From NCBI GenBank assembly GCA_028872875.1, contig JAGWOC010000008.1, forward strand, positions 1 to 64,000: a stretch of 64,000 nucleotides of DNA, written 5' to 3'. This stretch comes from Chloroflexota bacterium. GTDB lineage: Bacteria > Chloroflexota > Dehalococcoidia > DSTF01 > JACRBR01. Both the position numbers and the translations under genes were made by a program. This document shows positions 23,754-34,003 of this stretch, piece by piece (the stretch's first letter is position 1; every line of letters starts with the position of its first letter). Under the pieces are notes generated by a model that did not search any database, was not told where the DNA came from, and saw nothing but the letters and a program-made list of their open reading frames with translations.

Positions 23754-24659
23754 ATGCGCATCGGACTGCAAGTCCCGTCATTCACCTGGCCCGGCGGCGG
23801 CGCAGCGCTCGGCGAGACCTTCGGCGCGATCGCGAAACGCGCGGAGGACGCCGGCTTCGCCAGCCTCTGGGTGATGGACCACTTCTTCCAGATCCCCATG
23901 GTCGGCACGCCCGAGCAGGACATGCTCGAAGGCTACAGCGCGCTCGCCTTCGCCGCCGCCCGCACCTCGCGCATCAAGCTCGGCACGCTGGTCACCGGCG
24001 TCACCTACCGCCATCCCGGCGTCCTCGTGAAGTCGGCCACGACGCTCGACGTGCTCTCCGGCGGCCGCGCCTATTTCGGGATCGGCGCCGCCTGGTTCGA
24101 GCGCGAGCACCTGGGGCTCGGTGTGCCCTTCCCGCCGCTGCGCGAGCGCTTCCAGCGGCTCGAAGAGGCGCTGCGCATCGCACACCGGATGTGGAGCGAG
24201 GACAACGGCGCCTTCGCCGGCAGGCACTATCAGCTCGCCGAGACGCTCTGCGTGCCGCAGCCGCTCTCGAAGCCGCACCCGCCGATCCTCATCGGCGGCA
24301 GCGGCGAGAAGAAGACGCTCCGGCTCGTCGCCCGGTACGCCGACGCGACGAACCTCTTCGCCCCGCTCAGCGACGACGGTCCCGGCATCATCCGCCACAA
24401 GCTCGCCGTGCTGCGCGAGCACTGCGAGCGCGAAGGTCGCCGCTACGAGGACATCGAGAAGACGACGCTGTCCACGCTCCTGGTGCGCCCCGAGGGCGAC
24501 GGCAATCGCTGGCTCACGCCGGCGCAGGCCGTCGATATCCTCGGCCGGCTGCACGAGGAGGGCGTTGACCACGCGGTCGTCAACATGCCCGATGTCGACC
24601 GCCCCGAGACGATCGAGTACGTCGCCCGTGAGGTCATCGCGCCGGCGGCGAAGCTGTGA
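23754..24659 (+). CDS. LLM-class F420-dependent oxidoreductase
   Basis: 301 residues of the luciferase-like monooxygenase TIM-barrel superfamily. Characteristic segments are RIGLQVPSFTWP at the N-terminus, FASLWVMDHFFQ, the RIKLGTLVTGVTYRHPGVLVK strand-helix (cut here to its core TLVTGVTYRHP), GGRAYFGIGAAWFEREH and HPPILIGGSGEKKTL. Family members use F420 or FMN; the TLVT-x-VTYRHP form is common among F420-dependent members. Substrate unknown. AAGAAGGTCC precedes the ATG. A second LLM gene is at 58622. Confidence 0.9.
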   Translation: MRIGLQVPSFTWPGGGAALGETFGAIAKRAEDAGFASLWVMDHFFQIPMVGTPEQDMLEGYSALAFAAARTSRIKLGTLVTGVTYRHPGVLVKSATTLDVLSGGRAYFGIGAAWFEREHLGLGVPFPPLRERFQRLEEALRIAHRMWSEDNGAFAGRHYQLAETLCVPQPLSKPHPPILIGGSGEKKTLRLVARYADATNLFAPLSDDGPGIIRHKLAVLREHCEREGRRYEDIEKTTLSTLLVRPEGDGNRWLTPAQAVDILGRLHEEGVDHAVVNMPDVDRPETIEYVAREVIAPAAKL

Positions 24660-24837
24660 GCGAACATCCCGCCGGCCCGGTGACGGCCCCCCGGCTGCTC
24701 CGCGGCAGTCGCGGGGTCGCCCGTGGCGGTCGCAGCGGATCTGTCGTCCGGCGATAGGCGGTCGCCCGCGTGGCGGCGCCGGCCGGCGTGCCCCGCCGGG
24801 CGCTCAACAGCGTCCGCATCCGGCCGAGAATACTGGT

Positions 24838-25644
24838 GTGAGGAAGAAGCTCGCCTTCGTCGTGCTGGGCGGCTGCGCCATCGGCCTGTCCTTCGGCGCG
24901 CTCACCTACAGCCAGGCGTCCTCTGGCTTCAGCGCGGATACGGTGGTCGCCCTGGCCCTGCCGGCCCTCGTATCGGCGTTCGTCTTCGTCGCCTATCTCG
25001 CCGCCCGGACCGAGCTCAACCGCACGAAGGGTACCGTCAGCGAGCTCAACGCCCAGCTCCTCCGCAAGGAGATCGAGCTGGACCACCTCTCAACGCTCGA
25101 CGAGCTGACCGGCCTCTATGCCCGGCGCCAGTTCGACGAGCAGGCGCGCCTCGAGTTCGAGCGCGCCCGCCGGTACACGCGGCCCCTGTCGCTGATCCTG
25201 CTCGAGATCGACGACCTGCACGCGCTCGGCGAGCGCGTCGGCCGCCTCGGCCGCGGCTACCTGCTGTCACAGGTCAGTGAGATCATCCGTGCGCGCCTCC
25301 GCGTCAACGACGTCGGCGGCCGCTATGCGTCCGACACCCTGGCGCTGCTCCTGCCGGATTCGGCCGAGGCGCAGGCCGTCGCGGTCGCGGACAAGATCCG
25401 CGGCCAGGTGCAGGTGAACAGCTTCATGGGCGAGCCGTACGATAAGCCCGTGCGCCTCACCCTCTCGATCGGCATCGCGATGGCGCCCTGCGACGGCATC
25501 GATTCGCACGAGGACCTCGAACGGGCGGCCGAGCAGGCGCTGTCCTCGGCCAGGGGCGCCGGGCGCGATTCGCTGTGCGTACACGGCTCGCGAGAGCCGA
25601 TCCGCGCCGTCCGCGCGCACCCGGACCTGCCGCTGGCGAGCTGA
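24838..25644 (+). CDS. Membrane protein with a degenerate GGDEF domain
   Basis: 268 residues from a GTG start. Two membrane helices (residues about 4-24 and 33-55) form a hairpin, then a coiled coil (about 58-85) and a GGDEF domain beginning STLDELTGLYARRQF. The active-site loop that should read GG(D/E)EF is ASDTL (residues 164-168, in VGGRYASDTLALLLPD), so diguanylate cyclase activity is unlikely; the RxxD inhibitory site is also not evident. Such domains can act as GTP or c-di-GMP sensors. The gene stands alone between the LLM gene and ruvA. Confidence 0.85.
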   Translation: MRKKLAFVVLGGCAIGLSFGALTYSQASSGFSADTVVALALPALVSAFVFVAYLAARTELNRTKGTVSELNAQLLRKEIELDHLSTLDELTGLYARRQFDEQARLEFERARRYTRPLSLILLEIDDLHALGERVGRLGRGYLLSQVSEIIRARLRVNDVGGRYASDTLALLLPDSAEAQAVAVADKIRGQVQVNSFMGEPYDKPVRLTLSIGIAMAPCDGIDSHEDLERAAEQALSSARGAGRDSLCVHGSREPIRAVRAHPDLPLAS

Positions 25645-25700
25645 GGCGCGGGGCGGCACTGTAGTTCCGGCGCTTGCTCTCCCCAGACGGGCCGTCCGGC

Positions 25701-25706
25701 TATACT
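25701..25706 (+). promoter_or_regulatory. -10 box for ruvA and its upstream mini-ORF
   Basis: TATACT, 9 bases before the ATG of a 16-codon ORF (25716-25766) that overlaps the ruvA start. Confidence 0.5.
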
Positions 25707-25715
25707 CCGCGCAGC

Positions 25716-25766
25716 ATGAACATGCCCGCCAGGCGCGGTTCTCCGCTCGTGCCGCCATGCCCGTAG
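25716..25766 (+). CDS. Short upstream ORF overlapping the ruvA start
   Basis: Encodes MNMPARRGSPLVPPCP and stops at TAG 25764-25766, 7 bases inside ruvA. It begins 9 bases after a -10 box and would be translated from a near-leaderless mRNA. Since ruvA has no clear Shine-Dalgarno, ribosomes terminating here could reinitiate at the ruvA ATG (25757). Coding status is inferred from position only. Confidence 0.35.
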   Translation: MNMPARRGSPLVPPCP

Positions 25767-26341
25767 CCCGCCTCCGCGGCGTGATCGAGGAGAAGGGCGA
25801 CGACTGGCTGATCGTCGGCGTCGGCGGCGTCGGCATCGTCGCCTCGGTGCCCGCGCCGACGGCGGACGCGCTCGCCCCCGGCGACGCCGCGCTCCTCTAC
25901 ACGCACCTGCACGTACGCGAGGACGCGCTGACGCTGTACGGCTTCGCCTCCGCGGGCGAACTGCGCCTGTTCGAGCAGTTGATCGGCGTCAGCGGTATCG
26001 GCCCGCGGGCTGCCCTGGCGCTGCTCTCCGCGCTCGACTACGCGCACCTCACGGCCGCCATCGCCACGGGCGAGACGGACGCCCTGCGGCGCGTCCCCGG
26101 CATCGGCCAGAAGACGGCCGAGCGGCTCGTCCTCGAGCTTCGCGACAAGGTGACGCCACCCGTCGAGCCCGGCGCGGCGCCGCAGCCGGCGAGACCGGAG
26201 CGAGACGCCGAACTGATCGGCGCGCTGCTCGGTCTCGGCTACTCCCAGCAGGAGGCAATCGCCGCGGCGGCGGAGGCGGCCGGCGACGGCCTGCCGCTCG
26301 AAGAGCGCATCCGTGCCGCGCTGGCGTACCTGGCCCGCTGA
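25757..26341 (+). CDS. ruvA: Holliday junction branch migration protein RuvA
   Basis: 194 residues. Domain I (OB fold) begins ARLRGVIEEKG; domain II has the two helix-hairpin-helix motifs LIGVSGIGPRAALALL and VPGIGQKTAERLVLEL that bind the junction backbone; domain III (residues about 148-194, ALLGLGYSQQEAIAA) contacts RuvB. RuvA tetramers hold the four-way junction for the RuvB motor. ruvB and ruvC are not adjacent, unlike many genomes. Start is the ATG at 25757; a short ORF overlaps it. Confidence 0.96.
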   Translation: MPVARLRGVIEEKGDDWLIVGVGGVGIVASVPAPTADALAPGDAALLYTHLHVREDALTLYGFASAGELRLFEQLIGVSGIGPRAALALLSALDYAHLTAAIATGETDALRRVPGIGQKTAERLVLELRDKVTPPVEPGAAPQPARPERDAELIGALLGLGYSQQEAIAAAAEAAGDGLPLEERIRAALAYLAR

Positions 26342-26356
26342 AGGGCGCCCGGGTGG

Positions 26357-26387
26357 AGGCGGCGCGGCGCCAGGGCTACCGCCGCCT
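26357..26387. terminator. Hairpin between convergent ruvA and DUF1003-like genes
   Basis: AGGCGGCG (26357-26364) pairs with CGCCGCCT (26380-26387). It could terminate both transcripts; no clear U-run. Confidence 0.4.
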
Positions 26388-26395
26388 GCGTCGCG

Positions 26396-26863
26396 TCAGG
26401 CGCGGCCCGCTTGCAGCTTCTCGACGAGCGCGTCCAGCACCTTGTCTTGCGCGGCCAGGTGCTCCTGAATCTTCACGGCCTCGTGCAGCACGGCGTCGGC
26501 GTCCTCGTACGTCGCCTCGGACCGCTTGTCGGACGCCGCAGCCTGGACGTTCTGCCCCACGATGATGACGGAGAGCAAGACGAGTTGCAGGAACGTCTGG
26601 GAGACCCAGGAGACAAGGATGACCGGGCTGCCCGAGTTGATCGCGGCGGGCAGGCTCACGAGGGCGAGGGCGGCGAACGCGTACGCGCACCACATCGTCC
26701 CGACACCATCCGTGACCTGCACGGCGAACCAGGCGTTGAACCGCGCGGCCGGGTTGCCCTTCGCGTGCAGCTCCGCGACCTTGACCGGGCCCGCCGTCGT
26801 ACCCGCGAGCCGCGCCTTGGTGCGATGGTGCGGGACATATGTGTAGGTGGTGGTATCGGCCAT
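26396..26863 (-). CDS. DUF1003-like two-helix membrane protein
   Basis: 155 residues. An N-terminal soluble part ends in FNAWFAVQVTDGVGTM, followed by two membrane helices (CAYAFAALALVSLPAAI and the VSQTFLQLVLLSVIIVGQN segment) and a C-terminal helical region (ADAVLHEAVKIQEHL). The second helix ending in GQN(V/R)QA and the downstream helix are what DUF1003 proteins look like, but the match is by eye and function is unknown. Start chosen at the ATG at 26863; divergent from the nusA operon. Confidence 0.7.
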   Translation of the reverse strand: MADTTTYTYVPHHRTKARLAGTTAGPVKVAELHAKGNPAARFNAWFAVQVTDGVGTMWCAYAFAALALVSLPAAINSGSPVILVSWVSQTFLQLVLLSVIIVGQNVQAAASDKRSEATYEDADAVLHEAVKIQEHLAAQDKVLDALVEKLQAGRA

Positions 26864-27009
26864 GGATCCGCTCGCTTTCTCTCGACATACCGGCTGTCTT
26901 CTCGCCGCGCCCTCTGCCGATACACCGGCGGGGCGTCTGCCGTCAAGGCGCGCGGAGCCGCGGGCGGCGGGCGAGAGCCGCCAGCGGCCACCGCCTCTCG
27001 GGCAGGCGG

Positions 27010-27038
27010 TTGCGGTGCGGCGCGGCCGGTCGTATACT
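27010..27038 (+). promoter_or_regulatory. Promoter of the nusA-infB operon
   Basis: TTGCGG (27010-27015), 17-base spacer, TATACT (27033-27038). Predicted start of transcription near 27045, giving a 70-base leader. Confidence 0.7.
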
Positions 27039-27067
27039 GCGCGTGAACTCTGGAGACGCCATTTCGG

Positions 27068-27094
27068 GAGTCGGCTCGCGCCGGCTCTTTTGTT
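27068..27094 (+). terminator. Intrinsic terminator in the nusA leader (attenuator)
   Basis: GAGTCGGC-TCGC-GCCGGCTC (8 bp, one G-U) followed by TTTTGTT, only 22 bases before the nusA ATG and downstream of the promoter. AACTC near 27047 could pair with GAGT of the 5' arm and prevent termination. Suggests that operon expression is set by termination, perhaps by NusA itself. Confidence 0.75.
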
Positions 27095-27115
27095 CGTCAG
27101 GGGTCAGGCAACGCG

Positions 27116-28639
27116 ATGAAGAACGAGTTTATCACGGCAATCTCGCAGCTCGCGGCGGAGAAGAACCTCCCGAAGGATGTGGTCTTCGAGGCGGTGGAGA
27201 TGGCGCTGGCTTCGGCGTACAAGAAGGACAACCTCGCTCAGTCCAACGTCATCGTCAAGATCAACCCAGAGGACGGGACGATGCAGGTCTTCACCGCCCG
27301 CACCGTCGTCGACGCCGTCGAGGACGACAAGATCGAGATGACGGTCCAGGAGGCGCGCCAGCTCAAGCCCGACGCGCAGGTCGGCGACACGCTGACGTTC
27401 GAGGCCACGCCCGCCAACGCCGGACGCATCGCTGCCCAGACCGCCAAGCAGGTCGTGCTCCAACGCCTGCGCGAGGCCGAGCGCGAGGTCGTGTACGAGG
27501 AGTACGCCGGCAAGGAAGGCGACATTATCTCCGGCGTCGTCCAGCGGCTCGAGGGGCGCAACGTGATCATCGACCTGGGCAAGACCGAGGCCGTGCTGCC
27601 GCCGCCGGAACAGGTGCGCACCGAGCACTACCGCCCCGGCCAGCGCCTCAAGGTGCTGCTGATCGAGGTCTTCAAGGCCGCCAAGGGGCCGCAGGTCGTC
27701 GTCTCGCGCACCCACAAGAACGTGCTCAAGCGCCTCTTCGAGCTCGAGGTGCCGGAGATCTTCCGCGGCATCGTCGAGATCAAGTCGATCGCGCGCGAGG
27801 CGGGCTACCGCTCGAAGGTCGCCGTCTACTCCCGGCAGGAGGGCGTCGACCCGGTCGGCGCCTGCGTCGGCATGCGCGGCATCCGCATCCAGAACGTCGT
27901 GAACGAGCTGAACGGCGAGCGCATCGACGTCGTCCAGTGGGACCCGGAACCTTCGCGCTTCGTGGCGAACGCGCTCAGCCCCGCGCAAGTCGTTAGCGTC
28001 ATCACCCACGACGCGGAGAACACGGCCGAGGTCGTCGTCCCCGACCGCCAGCTCTCGCTCGCCATCGGCAAGGAGGGCCAGAACGCGCGGCTCGCCGCAA
28101 AGCTGACGGGCTGGCGCATCGACATCAAGAGCCAGACCGCGTACGAGGCGGAGCTGGCGGAAAAGGGCATCACGCCGGAGGAGGCCGCCGCCGCCCTGCG
28201 GGAGGAAGCGCTCAGGCGCTCCCGCGCCGCCGCCGCCATCATCGCCGAGGAGGCGCGCCAGGCTTCGACGCAGCGGCCGCTGACGCCGGAAGAGGAGATC
28301 GCCCTCCAGTTCGCCGGGCGCGAGGAAGGATTCGAGCCGCGCGAAGAGACCGCACAGCCCGAGCCGGTCGCACCGCCGCCGCCACCCGAGCCGGCCGGCA
28401 TCGGCGGCAAGCCGGCGATCCGTTTCGCCGAGGAGCTGATCCGCACGCCGATCGAGGACCTGACGCGCCCGGCCGCCGCGAGGAAGCGCGGCGGCCCCCC
28501 CGGCCGCCGCCGCTCGGACGAGGAGGAGGCCGCGCGCCTCGCCAACCTCAAGAAGAAGAAGAGCGGCGGCGCCCGGCGCATCCTTCCGCCCGAAGACGAA
28601 GAAGAGGACGAGGACGACTACTCGGACCTGATCCGCTAA
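27116..28639 (+). CDS. nusA: Transcription termination/antitermination factor NusA
   Basis: 507 residues. N-terminal RNA polymerase-binding domain ([19 protein letters not shown]), S1 domain (about 135-200, [21 protein letters not shown]), KH1 and KH2 domains (SKVAVYS...[14 protein letters not shown] and [19 protein letters not shown]). A long acidic and proline-rich tail (ending [12 protein letters not shown]) replaces the acidic repeats of enterobacteria. NusA controls pausing, intrinsic and Rho termination. It heads the operon; the gene usually before it, rimP, is absent here. A terminator hairpin just upstream suggests autoregulation. Confidence 0.97.
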   Translation: MKNEFITAISQLAAEKNLPKDVVFEAVEMALASAYKKDNLAQSNVIVKINPEDGTMQVFTARTVVDAVEDDKIEMTVQEARQLKPDAQVGDTLTFEATPANAGRIAAQTAKQVVLQRLREAEREVVYEEYAGKEGDIISGVVQRLEGRNVIIDLGKTEAVLPPPEQVRTEHYRPGQRLKVLLIEVFKAAKGPQVVVSRTHKNVLKRLFELEVPEIFRGIVEIKSIAREAGYRSKVAVYSRQEGVDPVGACVGMRGIRIQNVVNELNGERIDVVQWDPEPSRFVANALSPAQVVSVITHDAENTAEVVVPDRQLSLAIGKEGQNARLAAKLTGWRIDIKSQTAYEAELAEKGITPEEAAAALREEALRRSRAAAAIIAEEARQASTQRPLTPEEEIALQFAGREEGFEPREETAQPEPVAPPPPPEPAGIGGKPAIRFAEELIRTPIEDLTRPAAARKRGGPPGRRRSDEEEAARLANLKKKKSGGARRILPPEDEEEDEDDYSDLIR

Positions 28640-28640
28640 G

Positions 28641-28971
28641 ATGCCAGCGACGAAGCGCCCCCTGCGCCCGAAGCACGTCCCGCTGCGCACGTGCATCGCC
28701 TGCCGGACGACCGAAGCGAAGCGCGGCCTCGTGCGGGTCGTGCGCACACCCGAGGGTCGGGTGGAGCTCGACCCCACCGGCAAGCACAACGGGCGCGGCG
28801 CCTACGTCCACGAAGCGCGCGCGTGCTGGGAGGCGGCGCTCAAGCGCGACAGGCTGGGACACGCCCTCAAGGTGGCGATCCCGGCGGAAGACATGGACCG
28901 GCTCAGGACGCACGCGGCGGGGCTGCCGGCGGCGCCCGCGGACGAAGGCCAGAAAGAACGCGGCGGTACTG

Positions 28972-28988
<17 letters not shown>
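28641..28988 (+). CDS. ylxR: YlxR family RNA-binding protein
   Basis: 115 residues with the conserved signature PLRTCIACR near residue 14 and [20 protein letters not shown] in the middle. The YlxR fold binds RNA and in some bacteria modulates RNase P (RnpM) or acts as a nucleoid-associated regulator. Located one base after the nusA stop and overlapping the infB start by 17 bases, the standard position in the nusA-infB operon. Confidence 0.95.
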
Positions 28989-30753
<1,765 letters not shown>

Positions 30754-30808
30754 GACGGCGGAACGATCGCTGTGCAGGCGCGCGGCCGGAAGGTAGCGCG
30801 ACCGGACA

Positions 30809-31168
30809 ATGTCGCGAAGGACCGAACAGATCAACGAGCTGCTCCGCGAGGAGCTGAGCGGCCTCCTCGCCCGGGAGGTGCGCGATCCACGCGTCTCCGG
30901 CCTCGTCTCCATCACCCACGTCGATGTCTCGCCCGACCTCCAGCGCGCCCGTGCCTGGGTCAGCGTGCTCGGCAGCGAGGGCGACCGCGCGTCGACGATG
31001 CGCGCGCTGCGCGCCGCGCGCCCGTTCCTGCGGCGCGCGCTCGCCCACCGGCTCCAGCTCCGCACCACACCCGAGCTGGACTTCGAGAGCGATACGTCGA
31101 TCGAGCGTGCACAGGAGCTCACCGACATCATGCGGCGCAACGCGGCCGAGCGGGGAGAGAAGCTCTGA
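30809..31168 (+). CDS. rbfA: Ribosome-binding factor A
   Basis: 119 residues with the KH-like RbfA fold: RRTEQINELLREELSGLL at the N-terminus, VSGLVSITHVDVSPDLQRA, and LRTTPELDFESDTSIERA near the C-terminus (the PxLxFxxDxSi motif). RbfA matures the 16S rRNA 5' end and 30S subunit. Same operon; the following GNAT gene starts on the last base of its stop (TGATG). Confidence 0.95.
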   Translation: MSRRTEQINELLREELSGLLAREVRDPRVSGLVSITHVDVSPDLQRARAWVSVLGSEGDRASTMRALRAARPFLRRALAHRLQLRTTPELDFESDTSIERAQELTDIMRRNAAERGEKL

Positions 31169-31752
31169 TGGTGTGGATTGCCGGCGACCGGGTGATCTTG
31201 CGCGCCTGGGAGCGCGAGGACGTGCGTGCGCGCTGGGAGGCGGACCAGACCGCCGACGCCGAGGCGCAGCGCCTGCGCGACTGGCACGAGCCGCCGCGCT
31301 CGCTGCTCCGCCGCGAGCAGGAATGGGAGGCCGAGCAGAGCGAGCCCGACGCCAGCGTCGTCTCGCTGGTGATCGTCGCCGGAGAGCGGCCCGTCGGCGA
31401 CATCAACCTCTTCCAGATTGACCAGCGGAACCGCCACGCGCTGGCCGGCCTCAGCCTCTGGCGGGCCGAGGACCGCGACCACGGCTATGGCACCGACGCC
31501 ATGCGCGCGATGCTGCGCTGGGCCTTCGGCCACCTGAACCTGCACCGCGTCGAGCTCGCTGTCGACGCGACGAACGAGCGCGCTATCCACGTGTACGAGA
31601 AGCTGGGCTTCGTGGCCGAAGGCCGTCGCCGCCAGCACCACTACGACGATGGCGAGTACCACGACGAACTGACCATGGCGGTCCTCGACCACGAGTTCCG
31701 CGCACGCGACCGCCGGGCCGAGGCCGTCGCCGGCCGTCCTGCGGGCGCCTGA
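31168..31752 (+). CDS. GNAT acetyltransferase, RimJ/RimL type
   Basis: 194 residues. Motif A with acetyl-CoA binding is RAEDRDHGYGTDAMRAMLRWAF near residue 105 (Q/R-x-x-G-x-G/A), preceded by GDINLFQID and followed by ATNERAIHVYEKLGFVAEG, which is the RimJ/RimL-like N/YxxxGF pattern. It may acetylate a ribosomal protein or another amine. The start ATG overlaps the rbfA stop, placing it inside the nusA-truB operon between rbfA and the methyltransferase, which is not the usual layout. Confidence 0.9.
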   Translation: MVWIAGDRVILRAWEREDVRARWEADQTADAEAQRLRDWHEPPRSLLRREQEWEAEQSEPDASVVSLVIVAGERPVGDINLFQIDQRNRHALAGLSLWRAEDRDHGYGTDAMRAMLRWAFGHLNLHRVELAVDATNERAIHVYEKLGFVAEGRRRQHHYDDGEYHDELTMAVLDHEFRARDRRAEAVAGRPAGA

Positions 31753-31887
31753 GCGCGGGGGGCTGCGCTGGGTACCGCACCGCCGACGCGCCGGCCCGAA
31801 GCGGCACCCGGGGGGCGGCGCGCACGCCCAGCCGGCGGCCACGGGGTCAGATCGACCCTGGCCCGCACGAGCCGGCGCGGCCCCCGG

Positions 31888-32931
31888 CTGCGAGATTGCT
31901 ACGCGCTCGTCGTACCGGGGCTCGAGCAGCTCGCCGCCCGTGAGCTGACCGCGGCCGGCGCCATCGCCGGCGACACGCTGGCCGGCTTCGACCGCCGCGA
32001 CAGCATCGTCCTGTTCCAGACGACCGACCTCGCGCGCGTGCTGCGCTGCGGCCTCATCGAGGACGCGTTCCTCACCCTCGCCGACCTGCCGACGCCGCGC
32101 GCGCGCAACGTGCCGGCCGTGCTCGCCCGCACGCTGACGCGCGAAGCGCTCGATGCGGCGCTGCTCGACCACCACGCCCTGCTGGCGAAGCGGCGCGGGC
32201 GTTCGTACCGGGTCGTCGTGCGCGTCGCGGGCCGGCAGCCGTTCCGCCGGGAGCAGGTCGAGGCGGCGTTCTTACGCGCGCTGGCGGCCCTGCTGCCGCA
32301 CTGGGTGCCCGCACGCGAATCGGCGGCGGCGGTCGAGGTATGGGTGCATGTCGCGGGCGGGCGGACGGTAGTGGGGCTGCGCGTGAGCAGCGACGAGCTG
32401 GCGCAGCGGCGCTACAAGCGCGCGCACCTGCCAGCGTCGCTGAAGCCGACGGTCGCACGGGCGCTGGTGCTGTGGTCGGGGCCATGCCCATCCGACGTCG
32501 TGCTGGACCCGCTGGCCGGCGCCGGCACCGTCCTCCGCGAGCGGGCCGAAGCCGGGCGCGCGACGCTCATCGCCGGCGGCGACATCGACCCGGCCGCGGT
32601 CGCCGCGGCGCGGACGAACGCCGGACGCCAGGCCGCCCTCGCGCTCTGGGACGCGACGCGGCTGCCCCTGCGCGCGGCGAGCGTCGACGCGCTGATCACC
32701 AACCCGCCCTACGGGCGCCAGCACGAGGCGCCCGGTGGCATCGAGGCCCTGTACCGCGGGCTACTGCGCGAGGCGGCGCGCCTCCTGCGGCCGGGCGGCC
32801 GCTGCGTCGTGCTCACGGGCGAGCCGGCGATCCTCGCGCGCGTCGCACCGGCGGCACTGCGCGTGCGTGCGCGGCACCGGCTCCTGATGCGCGGCCTGGC
32901 GGCCACGGCGTTCATCATGGAGCGGCGATGA
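31888..32931 (+). CDS. THUMP/UPF0020-type RNA methyltransferase (non-canonical start)
   Basis: About 347 residues. The N-terminus LRDCYALVVPGLEQLAARELTAAGA looks like a THUMP-associated start (shown here only in part: YALVVPGLEQLAARE), and the C-terminal Rossmann domain has DPLAGAGTVLRERA (SAM motif I) and the catalytic NPPYGRQ motif of N2-guanine or N6-adenine RNA methyltransferases. No in-frame ATG, GTG or TTG exists between the upstream stop (31752) and the conserved N-terminus; CTG at 31888 aligns best with the usual start. The first GTG (32038) would delete the conserved beginning. Overlaps truB by 4 bases (ATGA). Confidence 0.8.
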   Translation: MRDCYALVVPGLEQLAARELTAAGAIAGDTLAGFDRRDSIVLFQTTDLARVLRCGLIEDAFLTLADLPTPRARNVPAVLARTLTREALDAALLDHHALLAKRRGRSYRVVVRVAGRQPFRREQVEAAFLRALAALLPHWVPARESAAAVEVWVHVAGGRTVVGLRVSSDELAQRRYKRAHLPASLKPTVARALVLWSGPCPSDVVLDPLAGAGTVLRERAEAGRATLIAGGDIDPAAVAAARTNAGRQAALALWDATRLPLRAASVDALITNPPYGRQHEAPGGIEALYRGLLREAARLLRPGGRCVVLTGEPAILARVAPAALRVRARHRLLMRGLAATAFIMERR

Positions 32932-33827
32932 GCGGCCGCGCGGGCTTCCTCGTCGTCGACAAACCGTCGGGCGTCACGTCGTTCTCGATCGTCGCCCTGG
33001 TGCGGCGGCTGACCGGCGTACGGCGCGTCGGGCACGCTGGCACCCTCGACCCCCTCGCCTCGGGCGTCCTGCCGGTCGCGGTCGGGCAGGCGGCGCGGCT
33101 CATCGAGTACCTGGACGATGTCCTGAAGGCGTACACCGCCGTGGTGCGCTTCGGCATGAGCACGACGACCTACGACGCCGAGGGCGACGTGACGGCGACG
33201 GCCGACGCATCCGGCCTCACCGCCGCCAGCGTGCGCGCGGCGCTCGCTGGCTTCGTCGGGGACATCGAACAGGTGCCACCGGCGTACAGCGCGATCAAGC
33301 TCGCCGGGAAGCCGCTCTACCGCTACGCGCGCGAGGGTGCGGACGTGGCGCCGGCGCCGCGCCGCGTGCACATCGAGCGCATCGACCTGCTGCGGTGCGG
33401 CGACGGCGAGGCGGCGATCGCCGTGCGGTGCGGCAAGGGCACGTACATCCGCTCGCTGGCACACGACCTCGGCCAGCGGCTGGGCTGCGGCGCGCACCTC
33501 GCCGCCCTGCGGCGGACGCGGAGCGGCGGCTTCAGCCTCGATGATGCCCACCCGCCGGACGAACTCGTCGCGGCCGCCGCGGACGGCGCCCTCGACGAGC
33601 TGCTGCTCGCCCCCGACCGCGCCGTCGAGCGCCAGCCGGCGGCGATCGTGGGCGAGGCGAACGCGCGGGCGGTCGCGACGGGACGCGACCTCGCGATCGC
33701 CGCCGCGGCCAGCGTCGCGCTCTGCCGCGCGTATACGAGCGATGGGGACTTCGTGGGGGTGCTGCGCCGCCGAGCCGGGGGCCTCTGGCACCCGGAAAAG
33801 GTGCTCTGGGAGCCCGCGAGGACCTGA
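32928..33827 (+). CDS. truB: tRNA pseudouridine(55) synthase TruB
   Basis: 299 residues. The catalytic aspartate lies in GHAGTLDPLASGVLPV (residues about 38-53); the N-terminal GFLVVDKPSGVTS and the KAYTAVVRFG and GKGTYIRSLAHDLG segments are typical. A C-terminal PUA-like region (about 235-299) completes it. TruB makes Psi55 in the T-loop of tRNAs and acts as an RNA chaperone. Last gene of the nusA operon; its start overlaps the methyltransferase stop. Confidence 0.96.
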   Translation: MSGRAGFLVVDKPSGVTSFSIVALVRRLTGVRRVGHAGTLDPLASGVLPVAVGQAARLIEYLDDVLKAYTAVVRFGMSTTTYDAEGDVTATADASGLTAASVRAALAGFVGDIEQVPPAYSAIKLAGKPLYRYAREGADVAPAPRRVHIERIDLLRCGDGEAAIAVRCGKGTYIRSLAHDLGQRLGCGAHLAALRRTRSGGFSLDDAHPPDELVAAAADGALDELLLAPDRAVERQPAAIVGEANARAVATGRDLAIAAAASVALCRAYTSDGDFVGVLRRRAGGLWHPEKVLWEPART

Positions 33828-33844
33828 TTTCGGCCATTTCGGCC

Positions 33845-33890
33845 GAATCTGGCCAGATTCGCTTGACAACGTTCCCGATGGGACTATCAT
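33845..33890 (+). promoter_or_regulatory. Promoter with adjacent 16-bp palindrome for the zinc ribbon gene
   Basis: The perfect palindrome GAATCTGGCCAGATTC (33845-33860) ends 2 bases before TTGACA (33863-33868); spacer 16, TATCAT (33885-33890). The palindrome is a good candidate operator; truB ends 18 bases before it. The leader downstream contains two hairpins (CGGCCTAT/ATAGGCCG and CCCGC/GCGGG). Confidence 0.7.
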
Positions 33891-34003
33891 TCGTACGACC
33901 GCCCGGCCGTGGCAGAAACTGCTCATCGGCCTATGCGATAGGCCGGGCGCCGGGCAACACCCCGCTGCGGCGGGCACCATTCGGGAAGCGCAAAGGAGGA
34001 ATC

